Position numbers and translations under genes: made by a program. A stretch of DNA of 21,166 bases from Chloroflexota bacterium (GTDB lineage: Bacteria; Chloroflexota; UBA6077; CF-72). Positions 1 to 7,138 of this stretch are shown here, in pieces. Within the stretch, counting starts at the first letter, position 1, and each line of letters opens with the position of its first letter. The stretch is taken from the NCBI GenBank assembly GCA_019247135.1, contig JAFAPL010000582.1, positions 1 through 21,166 of the forward strand, read 5' to 3'. Below the pieces are notes generated by a model that saw nothing but the letters and a program-made list of their open reading frames with translations, searched no databases and had not been told where the DNA came from.

Positions 1-1
1 C

Positions 2-163
2 CAGGACGCGGGCGTGGCGTGTCTGTCGGGCACCGCGTTCGGCAGCCACGGCGAGGGCTATCTGCGCTTCAGCTACGCGAACTCGCTCGAGAACATTGAG
101 CTGGCACTGCAGCGCATGCAGGCGCTGCTCGAACGGGCGCCGGTGGCGCGAACCTCTTCTTAG
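2..163 (+). CDS. PLP-dependent aminotransferase, class I/II (3' end only)
   Basis: Only the last 53 residues and the TAG stop lie in the window; the gene enters from the left edge. The visible peptide contains GTAFGSHGEGYLRFSYANS followed by an amphipathic helix (LENIELALQRMQALLER). This is the usual C-terminal end of aspartate-aminotransferase-fold enzymes: the arginine in YLRFSYA occupies the place of the substrate-carboxylate-binding arginine, and the helix closes the small domain. Substrate cannot be judged from this fragment. The stop codon overlaps, on the opposite strand, the stop codon of the amidase gene, so the two genes converge with no intergenic space. Confidence 0.7.
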   Translation, partial: QDAGVACLSGTAFGSHGEGYLRFSYANSLENIELALQRMQALLERAPVARTSS

Positions 164-1566
164 ACGGGCGGCCGCCTGGTGTGCCAGTCCGTCGTGGACT
201 CGTACGCGGCGGCAACACGCAGGAGAAGAGACTCCGCGAATGGCGGCGCCATCAGCTGAAGACCCACGGGTAGACCGTCAGAAAAGCCGCACGGGATGCT
301 GATGGCAGGCGCGCCTGTCAGGTTGCAGGGCACGGTGGCGCGATTGGCGATCGCACGCGGCGCGACATCGAACGGGCCGCCTCGGTCGAAGGTGCGGCCG
401 ATCTCGGGCGCTACCAGCGGCACGGTCGGGGCTGCCAACACGTCTACCGAGCGGTACGCCTCGGCGAAGTCCGCCTGAATCAACGCCCGCATTTGCTGAG
501 CGTGCAGGTACTCGGTCGCACGTACGAGCAAACCGCCGCGGATGCGCTGCAGCACATCGCGTCCGTAGTCCTGTGAGCGGTCGCGCAGCCAGGTGGCGTG
601 CCACGCCGCGGCCTCGGTGCTCATGATCACGTTGCCCGCGACCTGCGCGTGCTCGACGTGAGGCAGCGAGACCTCGCTCACGGAGGCACCCAGCGACTCC
701 AGCATCCCCACGGCCGAGCGGACCAAGTGCTCGACCTCGGGCTCGACGAGATCGAAGAAGTACTCACGCGGGACGCCGACCCGCACGCCGTGGAGGCCGC
801 GCTGCAGATCGGCAATGTAGTCGTCCACTCGGGTTGTGCTGGAGGCCGGGTCGCGCTCATCACGGCCAGCGATGGTCTGGAGGATCAGGGCGCAGTCGGC
901 CACGGTACGCGCGATCGGTCCCGCGTGGTCCAACGACCAGGCCAGCGGCAGGGCACCCGCGCGGCTGACGCGGCCGTACGTCGGCTTGAGACCGACCACA
1001 CCACAAAAGCTCGCCGGCGCCCGGATCGAAGCGCCCGTGTCGCTGCCCATACCGGCGACGCACAGGCTGCTCGCGACCGCGGCGGCTGTCCCTCCGCTGG
1101 AGCCGCCGGGCACGCGCGTCGTGTCCCAGGGGTTGCGAACCACGCCGTAATGCGGGTTCTCGCTCGTGATGCCGAACGCGAACTCGTGCAGGTTCTGCTT
1201 GCCCAGGATCACGCCGCCAGCGTCGCGAAGGCGCCGCACGACGGTCGAGTCCTCGTGCGGGACGTTGTCACGGAGCAGTTTGGAGCCCATGGTGTTCGGG
1301 ACCCCGGCGACGTCGAACAGGTCCTTGATCCCGAGCGGGATTCCGTGCAGTGGGCCGCGCCAGCGCCCCTGGGCGATCTCGGCCTCGGCCGACCGAGCCT
1401 CCGCGCGGGCGGTGTCCCCGAGGACGCAGATATAGGTGTTGAGCTTGTTATCGAGCCGGTGGATGCGCTCCAGGTAGGCGTCAGTCAGTTCGACGGGCGA
1501 CAGTTCCTTCGCGCGTAGCTTTTGCTGGAGTTGAGAAATTGACAGCGCGCACAGGTCGTCGCTCAT
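160..1566 (-). CDS. Amidase-signature family amidohydrolase (GatA/AtzE-like)
   Basis: 468 residues, normal for the family. The amidase signature is complete: catalytic Lys81 in GIPLGIKDLFD, the cis-serine in GGSSGG (Ser156), and nucleophile Ser180 in GSDTGASIRAP, followed by FCGVVGLKPTYGRVSRAG. The usual GG before the nucleophile is GA here. Such enzymes hydrolyse or transfer amides (glutamine in GatA, carboxybiuret or allophanate in AtzE/AtzF, and many others). GatB is absent and the only partner is the very small upstream gene, so a stand-alone hydrolase with a GatC-like stabiliser is more likely than the tRNA amidotransferase. The ATG overlaps the stop of the upstream gene by 4 bp (ATGA), which implies translational coupling. 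Substrate unknown. Confidence 0.9.
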   Translation of the reverse strand: MSDDLCALSISQLQQKLRAKELSPVELTDAYLERIHRLDNKLNTYICVLGDTARAEARSAEAEIAQGRWRGPLHGIPLGIKDLFDVAGVPNTMGSKLLRDNVPHEDSTVVRRLRDAGGVILGKQNLHEFAFGITSENPHYGVVRNPWDTTRVPGGSSGGTAAAVASSLCVAGMGSDTGASIRAPASFCGVVGLKPTYGRVSRAGALPLAWSLDHAGPIARTVADCALILQTIAGRDERDPASSTTRVDDYIADLQRGLHGVRVGVPREYFFDLVEPEVEHLVRSAVGMLESLGASVSEVSLPHVEHAQVAGNVIMSTEAAAWHATWLRDRSQDYGRDVLQRIRGGLLVRATEYLHAQQMRALIQADFAEAYRSVDVLAAPTVPLVAPEIGRTFDRGGPFDVAPRAIANRATVPCNLTGAPAISIPCGFSDGLPVGLQLMAPPFAESLLLRVAAAYESTTDWHTRRPPV

Positions 1567-1748
1567 CGCGGCGTCGAGATGAGCGGCGGCTCGACGCGTT
1601 TCAAGTCGGCCTGCGGGAATTTCCCGACCGCCGACGAGAGCGCGGCGTACCAGGCTAGCAATGCTTCGGCATCCTCAGTTGAAACGTCGCCGCCGACGGT
1701 CGACTGAACGTACTCGGTCAGCGCCGCCGCATCGTCGCTCTGAGACAT
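1563..1748 (-). CDS. Small GatC/AtzG-like (DUF4089-type) amidase partner subunit
   Basis: 61 residues, acidic, with no transmembrane segment. The C-terminal half (EALLAWYAALSSAVGKFPQA, then EPPL) has the pattern of the short DUF4089/AtzG proteins: a helix, a 'FP' turn, and a proline-rich acidic tail. From family knowledge, AtzG is a cryptic GatC-like subunit that wraps around and stabilises the amidase AtzE. Position supports this role: the gene lies immediately upstream of the amidase gene with a 4-bp ATGA overlap and on the same strand. The start used is ATG at 1748. The divergent intergenic space upstream is only 65 bp and contains a 12-bp palindrome (GCGGCGCGCCGC, 1780-1791). The assignment rests on weak sequence similarity plus context. 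Confidence 0.6.
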   Translation of the reverse strand: MSQSDDAAALTEYVQSTVGGDVSTEDAEALLAWYAALSSAVGKFPQADLKRVEPPLISTPR

Positions 1749-1813
1749 CTACGCACGATGGTATGTGGCGCGGAAATTTGCGGCGCGCCGCCTCACACGT
1801 TGACACTGACTGA

Positions 1814-2521
1814 ATGCGAGCGCTCAGCGCCCAATTCAGAATCGAACTCGTGCTTGCGCTCAGGCGCGGTGAAAGCGTGCTCATCACGCTCGTCGTGCCC
1901 GTCGTGTTGCTCGTATTTTTCGGCGTTGTGGCGGCCAGTCCGCCGGATTTCCTCGTGCCCGGGCTGCTCGCGCTGGCCGTGATGTCAACCAGTATGGTCA
2001 GCCTGGGTATCGCCACGGCCTACGAGCGCTACTACGGCGCCCTGAAGCGCCTGCTCGGCTCGCCGCTACCGCGAGTCAGTTTGCTGGCGGCCAAGACGCT
2101 CGCGGTGCTCGTGATCGAGTTCGTACAGGTCGTCCTGCTGCTCGTGATCGCACGCGTGGGCTTTGGCTGGTCGCCTTCTGGCTCGCTGCTGGAAGCGATT
2201 GCGGCGCTTGCCCTCGGCAGCGCCGCCTTCGCTGGCCTGGGACTCCTGATGGCCGGCACCCTGCGCGCGGAGGCAACCCTCGCCGTGGCCAACGGACTCT
2301 ATCTCGTGTTCCTGCTCTTTGGCGGCTTCATCCTTCCACTCGATCGGCTGCCGGGCGTGATCGGCGGAGCGGCCCACGCCCTACCAGCGGCCGCGCTCAC
2401 CGACGCGACGCGGGCTGCCCTCTCGGACTCGGGTCAGGGCGTGCTCGGCCCGTTGGCGCTCCTGGCAGCTTGGGCCGTACTCGGGATCGGCGCCGCCGCA
2501 TTGACGTTCCGCGCTGAATGA
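1814..2521 (+). CDS. ABC-2 type transporter permease
   Basis: 235 residues with about six hydrophobic segments (about 22-42, 46-66, 90-115, 122-148, 155-180 and 208-230). The layout is that of ABC-2 (DrrB/CcmB-like) permeases: a short cytoplasmic N-terminus, an amphipathic YERYYGALKRLLGSPLPR loop after the second helix, and a re-entrant region FGGFILPLDRLPGVI near the C-terminus. It would form the membrane half of an exporter and needs an ATPase, which is not in the window. It converges with the ccmC-ccmD pair and its 3' end overlaps the ccmD-like frame antisense. A heme or cytochrome-maturation role is possible from that neighbourhood, but a drug or polysaccharide exporter is equally compatible. 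Start ATG 1814; no clear Shine-Dalgarno. Confidence 0.8.
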   Translation: MRALSAQFRIELVLALRRGESVLITLVVPVVLLVFFGVVAASPPDFLVPGLLALAVMSTSMVSLGIATAYERYYGALKRLLGSPLPRVSLLAAKTLAVLVIEFVQVVLLLVIARVGFGWSPSGSLLEAIAALALGSAAFAGLGLLMAGTLRAEATLAVANGLYLVFLLFGGFILPLDRLPGVIGGAAHALPAAALTDATRAALSDSGQGVLGPLALLAAWAVLGIGAAALTFRAE

Positions 2522-2640
2522 GGCGAACGGCGGAGCCCGTTCAGGCGCGAGCGCAGGTACAGGCCGTAAGCACCGAGGACGACGACCGTCAGCGCGAGCG
2601 CCGTCAGCAGAAATGGCGCGTATTGATCAAGCCCAAGCAT
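2434..2640 (-). CDS. ccmD: CcmD-like heme exporter small membrane protein
   Basis: 68 residues from the ATG at 2640. One transmembrane helix (about 8-28, APFLLTALALTVVVLGAYGL) is followed by a basic LRSRLNGLRR stretch, the classic CcmD topology in which the basic tail faces the cytoplasm. In system I cytochrome c maturation, CcmD helps release holo-CcmE from the CcmABC complex. The start codon lies inside the end of ccmC (14-bp overlap), the standard ccmC-ccmD arrangement. The C-terminal 30 residues are antisense to the end of the ABC permease gene (about 88 bp shared), so either the tail is non-conserved or the annotated stop is unusually far downstream. The gene is too small to identify by sequence alone; the call rests on topology plus position. 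Confidence 0.6.
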   Translation of the reverse strand: MLGLDQYAPFLLTALALTVVVLGAYGLYLRSRLNGLRRSPHSARNVNAAAPIPSTAQAARSANGPSTP

Positions 2641-3280
2641 GCGCGCGCGCCTCAGAAAGCTGCTCGATCTCCATCCTGACGCGGACCAGAAACGCGTACA
2701 GCAGCGTGAACGCAAGCAGCGACAGCAACAGCACCCACACGACGCTGCTCGAAGGCTGCTGGTCAGCCAGCGGCCCGATCACGGGCTGCGGGTGCAGCGT
2801 TCGCCACCAGTACGACGAGAGATAGACGATCGGCACGTCGACGAAAGCGATGATCCCGACGATAGCCGCGTAGCGAGGCCCGCGCGGCGGCTCCGCGTAC
2901 GAGCGCACCATCAGGTACGCCAGATACATGAACCACAGGATCAGCGTCGTGGTCAGCTTGGGATCCCATGACCACCAGGTGCCCCAGATCGGGTAGCCCC
3001 AGATGGAGCCGGTGATCAGCACGAGGCTGGTAAACACAACGCCGACTTCGGCCGAAGCACGACCAAGCTGGTCCCAGCGAGGCGCGCCGGTGCGGAGATA
3101 GGCGATGCTCGCGCCGAAGACGATGAAGAAGGCCAGGAACGCGACCCACGCCATCGGCACGTGAAAGTAGACGATTCGAGCCGCATCGCCCTGGACGCGG
3201 TCGGGGCGGGCTACGAAGAACAGGCCGTAAGCGGCCACGGCGAGGCCGAGCGCGGAGATGTAGCCGAGGACGCGCGTCAT
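2627..3280 (-). CDS. ccmC: Cytochrome c maturation heme-handling protein CcmC
   Basis: 217 residues with six transmembrane helices. The tryptophan-rich WWD motif is intact (WGTWWSWDPKLT, about 99-110), and the two flanking heme-ligand histidines are present: His40 in YFHVPMAW and His163 in TLHPQP. CcmC loads heme onto the chaperone CcmE in the system I cytochrome c pathway. It is followed by a ccmD-like gene with a 14-bp overlap; ccmA, ccmB, ccmE and ccmF are not in the window. The ATG overlaps by 4 bp (ATGA) the stop of a short open frame that runs through the upstream repeat units. The 367 bp between it and the divergent debranching gene are occupied mainly by repeats, and no consensus promoter is obvious there. 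Confidence 0.92.
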   Translation of the reverse strand: MTRVLGYISALGLAVAAYGLFFVARPDRVQGDAARIVYFHVPMAWVAFLAFFIVFGASIAYLRTGAPRWDQLGRASAEVGVVFTSLVLITGSIWGYPIWGTWWSWDPKLTTTLILWFMYLAYLMVRSYAEPPRGPRYAAIVGIIAFVDVPIVYLSSYWWRTLHPQPVIGPLADQQPSSSVVWVLLLSLLAFTLLYAFLVRVRMEIEQLSEARAHAWA

Positions 3281-3414
3281 CGGCCGGAACGGTAGCGCGC
3301 GCAGGCGCGCGGTTCAATGAAACAGGACGAACTGCGCGCGTTGAACGATCTGGATGCAACAGCGCCAGCCCGCGAAGTGATGGCCGCGACCGAGGTGCCA
3401 AGGGAGTTATTCAT
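3277..3414 (-). CDS. Possible 45-aa leader ORF inside repeat locus 1, coupled to ccmC
   Basis: A short frame on the ccmC strand starts at ATG 3414 and stops at a TGA that overlaps the ccmC start codon (ATGA). It contains the repeat-encoded peptide SRAGAVASRSF; the same frame read from a TTG at 3516 would be 79 residues and would contain a second copy (SRAGAVAPRSF). A closely related peptide (ARAGAVASRLF) is encoded upstream of the methyltransferase gene at about 12.7 kb. The 4-bp coupling to ccmC is what real operonic genes show. However, the composition (Ser/Arg/Ala-rich) is also what random GC-rich sequence gives, and the repeat units differ by an indel that shifts frame. Treat as a leader peptide candidate, not an established gene. 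Confidence 0.22.
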   Translation of the reverse strand: MNNSLGTSVAAITSRAGAVASRSFNARSSSCFIEPRACARYRSGR

Positions 3415-3560
3415 GTGGGCTGCCGCTTCATGAGCCAGAGCAATCAACTTGACGTTGAACGATCTGGGTGCAACAGCGCCAGCCCGCGAAGTGACGGCCG
3501 CGACCGAGCTGGGCAAGGGAGTTATTCACGCGGGCTGCCGCTTCATGAGCAGGAGCAATC
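3340..3560. repeat. Repeat locus 1: two tandem ~115-bp units with stem arms
   Basis: Unit 1 begins at 3340 and unit 2 at 3454, separated by 114 bp. The core (3340-3374 and 3454-3488) differs at one base only. The rest is about 85-90% identical, with one single-base indel near 3394. Each unit contains a 14-nt arm AGCGCCAGCCCGCG (3361-3374; 3475-3488) and, 39-40 nt later, its near-perfect inverted copy: CGCGGGCTGCCGCT at 3529-3542, and TGTGGGCTGCCGCT at 3414-3427, where both changes keep G-U pairing. The arms and core recur at 12.7-12.9 kb with a different loop. The units occupy the divergent region between ccmC and the debranching enzyme gene. Confidence 0.85.
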
Positions 3561-3647
3561 ATCCTGGGTGCGAGACGGCTGCGATACGCCGGTTGAGACG
3601 CATACGTCGCGGTAGTCGAGCGTGCCGAGGGTTTCTCAGGCCGTGAG

Positions 3648-5831
3648 GTGCGCGCTTGCGGTTACGCTGAATACGTGCCCGTTGAGATCAAGGTCGGCCC
3701 GCCCGTCATCACCATCAATCAGGGAACCGTGTTCATGGTTACCGACGAGCGCGGCGAGATCGACGCGGGCGGCGAGCTCGGCGTATTCGCAGGCGACACC
3801 CGCCTGGTCAGTCACTACAAGCTGTACATCAACGGCTCGCCGTGGACGCTGCTCACGTCGTCCGCGGTGCGTTACTACGCCGCGCGTTTCGAGCTGGTGA
3901 ACCCCGAGCTCGAGATGGACGACGGCCACCTCACCGCACATGAGGTCGGCTTGACGCTTCGGCGTCGCGTGCGTCTGTCGATCCACGAGGACCTGGACCT
4001 GGTCAGTTACTCCAATCGAACCGTGCATTTCCAGCTCGAGATCGTCGTGCGATCCGACTTCGCCGATATCTTCGAGGTGCGAAACCACAAGCTCATTCGC
4101 CGGGGAAACATGCTGACGCGCTGGAACGATGAGCGGTGTCAGCTCAAGACCACGTACAGGAACGGTGATTTCCATCGCCAGACCCTGTTGCACCTGGTCG
4201 ATTTCGACTCACGACCCCAGTACTCGAATGGTCGTCTCGTCTTCGATGTGACGCTCGAGCCAGGTCAGTCCTGGCACACGTGCAGTTGCCAGCACCTGGA
4301 CGACGGCCGCGGGCTGCGGACCGCGCGCGTATGCGAGCGCGCCAGGGACGTCGAGCACGACGAGATCGGCGCCCGTCAGACCGAATGGATGACCGAAGCG
4401 ACGCAGCTCACCTCGGCCAACGAGGACGTATACCGGACCTTCACGCAGTCGGTCGAGGACATGGGTGCCCTGCGCATGTACGAGCAGGACCTGGCGCGCA
4501 ACGTCTGGGTGCCCGCGGCCGGCGTGCCGTGGTACGTGGCGCTGTTCGGACGGGACAGCCTGATCGCCAGTCTTCAAAACATGATCGTGTCGGGGCCCTT
4601 CGCGCGCGGCGCCTTGCAACGTCTGGCCGAGTACCAGGCGGACCAGATCGACGATTGGCGTGACGCGGAGCCCGGCAAGATCCTGCACGAGCTACGGGTA
4701 GGCGAGCTGGCCTATCTCCACAAGGTCCCGCACACGCCGTACTACGGCACGGCCGACGCGACGATCCTCTACCTGATCGTGCTGCATGAGACCTGGCGAT
4801 GGACCGGGGATGACTCCGTCGTGCGCGCGCACCTGGACACGGCGCGGCGTTGCCTCGAATGGATCGACAACTATGGCGACCTGGACGGTGACGGCTTTCA
4901 GGAGTACCGCACCCGCAGCTCACAAGGCTACGAAAATCAAGCCTGGAAAGACTCCTGGGATGCCGTCATGTACCCCGACGGCACTCTGGTCAAGCAGCCC
5001 AAAGCGCTCGTCGAGCTGCAGGGCTACGTATTCGATGCGCGCATGCGCATGGCCGAAATCTTCGACCACCTGGGCGATGCCGCTGGCGCCGAGAAGCTAC
5101 GCGGCGCGGCCATGACGCTGCGCGACCGCTTTGAAGAGGCGTTCTGGTGTGACGACCTCGGCTTCTACGCTTTTGGACTCGATCCGGCCAAAAAGCCGAT
5201 CAAATCGCTGGCCTCGAATCCTGGTCAGTGTTTGTGGAGTGGCCTGCCGCGTCGCGATCGCGCCGAACGCGTCGTCAGGCGTCTGCTGGAGGCAGACTTT
5301 TTCAGCGGCTGGGGTATTCGAACGCTCGCCGCAAGTCATGCGGCGTACAACCCGTACTCGTATCACCGCGGCTCGGTCTGGCCGCACGACAACGCGCTGA
5401 TCGCGCTCGGCTTCGCCCGATACGGCTTCTTCGACCAGGCAGCCCGCGTGGCGCATGACGTCTTCGACGCGGCCAGCTGTTTCGAAGGGTATCGGCTGCC
5501 CGAGCTGTACGCCGGGCTCGCGCGGCGGCCATGGTCCTTTCCAGTCCAGTACCTGGGCGCCAACATCCCGCAGGCGTGGGCGGCTGGCAGCGTCTTTCAT
5601 CTCATCCAGGCACTCCTTGGACTGCGTGGAGACGCGCCGCGAGGCCGGCTCTACGTGCACCCGCACCTCCCCGCCTGGCTGCCTGACGTAACCCTGCGAG
5701 GCGTCGAAGTGGGTCCCACGCGGTTGACGCTGAGGTTCTGGCGTGAAGACCACCGAAGCTGTTGGGACGTGCTCGATCAGACCGGCGGCCCAGAGGTGCA
5801 GATCGTGGACGAAGCCTGGCAGCCCTGGTGA
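3648..5831 (+). CDS. Glycogen debranching enzyme-like amylo-alpha-1,6-glucosidase (N-terminal domain plus MGH1/GH63-type catalytic domain)
   Basis: 727 residues from GTG 3648; GTG 3675 (PVEIKVGPP...) is an equally plausible start and fits the family N-terminus better. Residues about 15-215 form the beta-rich debranching N-terminal domain (VITINQGTVFMVTDERGEI). About 260-690 is an (alpha/alpha)6 barrel with GRDSL (301-305), EPGKILHE (341-348), YYGTADATILYL (about 365-376), GYENQAWKDSWDAV (427-440, with the probable acid/base Asp) and a late SYHRGSVWPHDN motif. Family enzymes remove alpha-1,6 branches or act on related glucosides in the cytoplasm. The stop overlaps the GTG of the MFS gene (GTGA), so it heads the long plus-strand run. 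A second, shorter homologue lies at 16879-18330. Confidence 0.88.
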   Translation: MRACGYAEYVPVEIKVGPPVITINQGTVFMVTDERGEIDAGGELGVFAGDTRLVSHYKLYINGSPWTLLTSSAVRYYAARFELVNPELEMDDGHLTAHEVGLTLRRRVRLSIHEDLDLVSYSNRTVHFQLEIVVRSDFADIFEVRNHKLIRRGNMLTRWNDERCQLKTTYRNGDFHRQTLLHLVDFDSRPQYSNGRLVFDVTLEPGQSWHTCSCQHLDDGRGLRTARVCERARDVEHDEIGARQTEWMTEATQLTSANEDVYRTFTQSVEDMGALRMYEQDLARNVWVPAAGVPWYVALFGRDSLIASLQNMIVSGPFARGALQRLAEYQADQIDDWRDAEPGKILHELRVGELAYLHKVPHTPYYGTADATILYLIVLHETWRWTGDDSVVRAHLDTARRCLEWIDNYGDLDGDGFQEYRTRSSQGYENQAWKDSWDAVMYPDGTLVKQPKALVELQGYVFDARMRMAEIFDHLGDAAGAEKLRGAAMTLRDRFEEAFWCDDLGFYAFGLDPAKKPIKSLASNPGQCLWSGLPRRDRAERVVRRLLEADFFSGWGIRTLAASHAAYNPYSYHRGSVWPHDNALIALGFARYGFFDQAARVAHDVFDAASCFEGYRLPELYAGLARRPWSFPVQYLGANIPQAWAAGSVFHLIQALLGLRGDAPRGRLYVHPHLPAWLPDVTLRGVEVGPTRLTLRFWREDHRSCWDVLDQTGGPEVQIVDEAWQPW

Positions 5832-7117
5832 GAGCTGCCCAGCGGCCGGCGGACACCGCGGTCGTCCAACCCGGAGCCACGGCGGCGGCGCGCGCAGCCC
5901 GCGGACGAAGCCTGCGCGCGTTCCGCAATCCCAACTACCGTCTGTATTTCTTTGGCCAGGGCATCTCACAGATTGGCAGCTGGCTCCAACGAGTCGCCCA
6001 GGCGTGGCTCGTCCTCGACCTGACCGACTCGCCGGCGGCGCTGGGCATCGTGACGGCCGCCCAGTTTCTGCCGATCCTGATCCTTTCGCTGTTCGGCGGA
6101 GTGATCGCGGACCGTCTCCCACGGCGGTCGCTGCTGTACGTGATCACCGTCGTCCAAACGGTCCAATCGATCTTCCTCGCCGCGCTCACGCTGACGGGCA
6201 CCATTCAGCTGTGGCACGTGTACGTGCTCGCAGCAGTCCTTGGCATCGCGTCTGCCTTCGAGATGCCGACACGCCAGGTCTTCCTGTCCGAGCTGGTGGA
6301 CCGCGACGAACTCCAGAGTGGCGTGAGTCTGAACTCGTCAGTGTTCAACGCGGCCCGCATCGTGGGGCCGGGCATCGGCGGCGTCATCATCGCGGTCTCC
6401 GGGGTGGGTTGGTGCTTCGCGCTGAACGCGATCAGCTTCGCGGCCGTGCTCATCAGCCTGGCAATGATGAACATCGATCGCCTGCGCGACATCAAGCGTC
6501 CGCCGCGCGCCGCACTCTGGACTCAGCTGGCCGATGGCATCCGCTATTCGGCGAGCACGCCGGCGCTCGGGTTCCCCTTGCTGATGCTCGCGGTCATCGG
6601 CACGTTTGCCTACAACTTTGGCGTGACGCTTCCGTTGCTGGCGCGCTACGCGCTGGACCTTGGCGCGGTTGGGTTCGGCTCGCTGAATACCGCGATGGGC
6701 GTTGGATCGCTCGCGGGAGCGCTCGCCGTGGCGGCGCGTCTTTCGCCGACGAGGACCGTACTGCTGACGGCAGCTGGCGCGTTTTCGGCCCTCCTCCTGA
6801 CGGTGGCTCTGAGTCCGTGGTTCGTGCTGACGCTGGTGCTCCTGGTCGGCGCGGGCGTGGCCAGCGTCACGTACTCGGCCGTCACGAATACAACGCTGCA
6901 GTTGAACAGTCGCGAGGAGTACCGCGGCCGTGTGCTCAGCCTGTACACGCTATTGTTCGCCGGCTCGACGCCGATCGGTGGAGCGATCACCGGCTGGCTG
7001 GCCGACGCGTGGGGCATACGTGTGACGCTCGGCCTCGAGGCGGGGGTCTGCCTGGTGGCCACCGCCGCTGGGGTCGCCTGGACTTCTGCCCGCGCCCGGC
7101 GCATGGCCTCGAACTAG
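5828..7117 (+). CDS. MFS transporter (MFS_3/EntS-type exporter)
   Basis: 429 residues from GTG 5828, chosen because it forms a GTGA overlap with the preceding stop; the frame stays open upstream but there only mirrors the debranching gene. After a ~30-residue cytoplasmic leader, FRNPNYRLYFFGQGISQIG begins helix 1, and about 11-12 hydrophobic helices follow. GVIADRLPRRSLL between helices 2 and 3 is the MFS motif A loop (G-x-x-x-D-R-x-x-R-R). The family contains proton-driven exporters of siderophores and drugs. Its place between a debranching enzyme and a flavoprotein/cyclase/MarR/ketosynthase series suggests export of the compound made by these enzymes, which is inference. The next gene starts 21 bp downstream. 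Confidence 0.88.
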   Translation: MRAAQRPADTAVVQPGATAAARAARGRSLRAFRNPNYRLYFFGQGISQIGSWLQRVAQAWLVLDLTDSPAALGIVTAAQFLPILILSLFGGVIADRLPRRSLLYVITVVQTVQSIFLAALTLTGTIQLWHVYVLAAVLGIASAFEMPTRQVFLSELVDRDELQSGVSLNSSVFNAARIVGPGIGGVIIAVSGVGWCFALNAISFAAVLISLAMMNIDRLRDIKRPPRAALWTQLADGIRYSASTPALGFPLLMLAVIGTFAYNFGVTLPLLARYALDLGAVGFGSLNTAMGVGSLAGALAVAARLSPTRTVLLTAAGAFSALLLTVALSPWFVLTLVLLVGAGVASVTYSAVTNTTLQLNSREEYRGRVLSLYTLLFAGSTPIGGAITGWLADAWGIRVTLGLEAGVCLVATAAGVAWTSARARRMASN

Positions 7118-7138
7118 CCCGCGCTGACGAGTTCCGCG

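Noticed and set aside
598..1518. 306-residue open frame antisense to the amidase
   Set aside because: The opposite strand encodes a complete amidase signature; the antisense product is His/Arg/Asp-rich with no domain pattern, as expected in GC-rich DNA.
1800..1805. TTGACA just before the ABC permease ATG
   Set aside because: Only 8 bp upstream of the start codon, too close to serve as a -35 element for this gene.
3317..3433. 38-aa plus-strand frame MKQDELRALNDLDATAPAR...
   Set aside because: It lies wholly inside repeat unit 1, has no ribosome-binding site, and unit 2 shifts frame relative to it. LN(D/N)L(D/G)ATAPAR is shared by all copies, so it is kept only as a possibility behind the minus-strand reading.
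3340..3560. CRISPR array
   Set aside because: Only two units per locus, long period (77 or 114 bp), similar 'spacers', and no cas genes.
3340..3560. Integron attC site (GTTGAAC fits GTTRRRY)
   Set aside because: No properly placed RYYYAAC partner, no integrase, and the arms do not follow the R''-L''-L'-R' layout.
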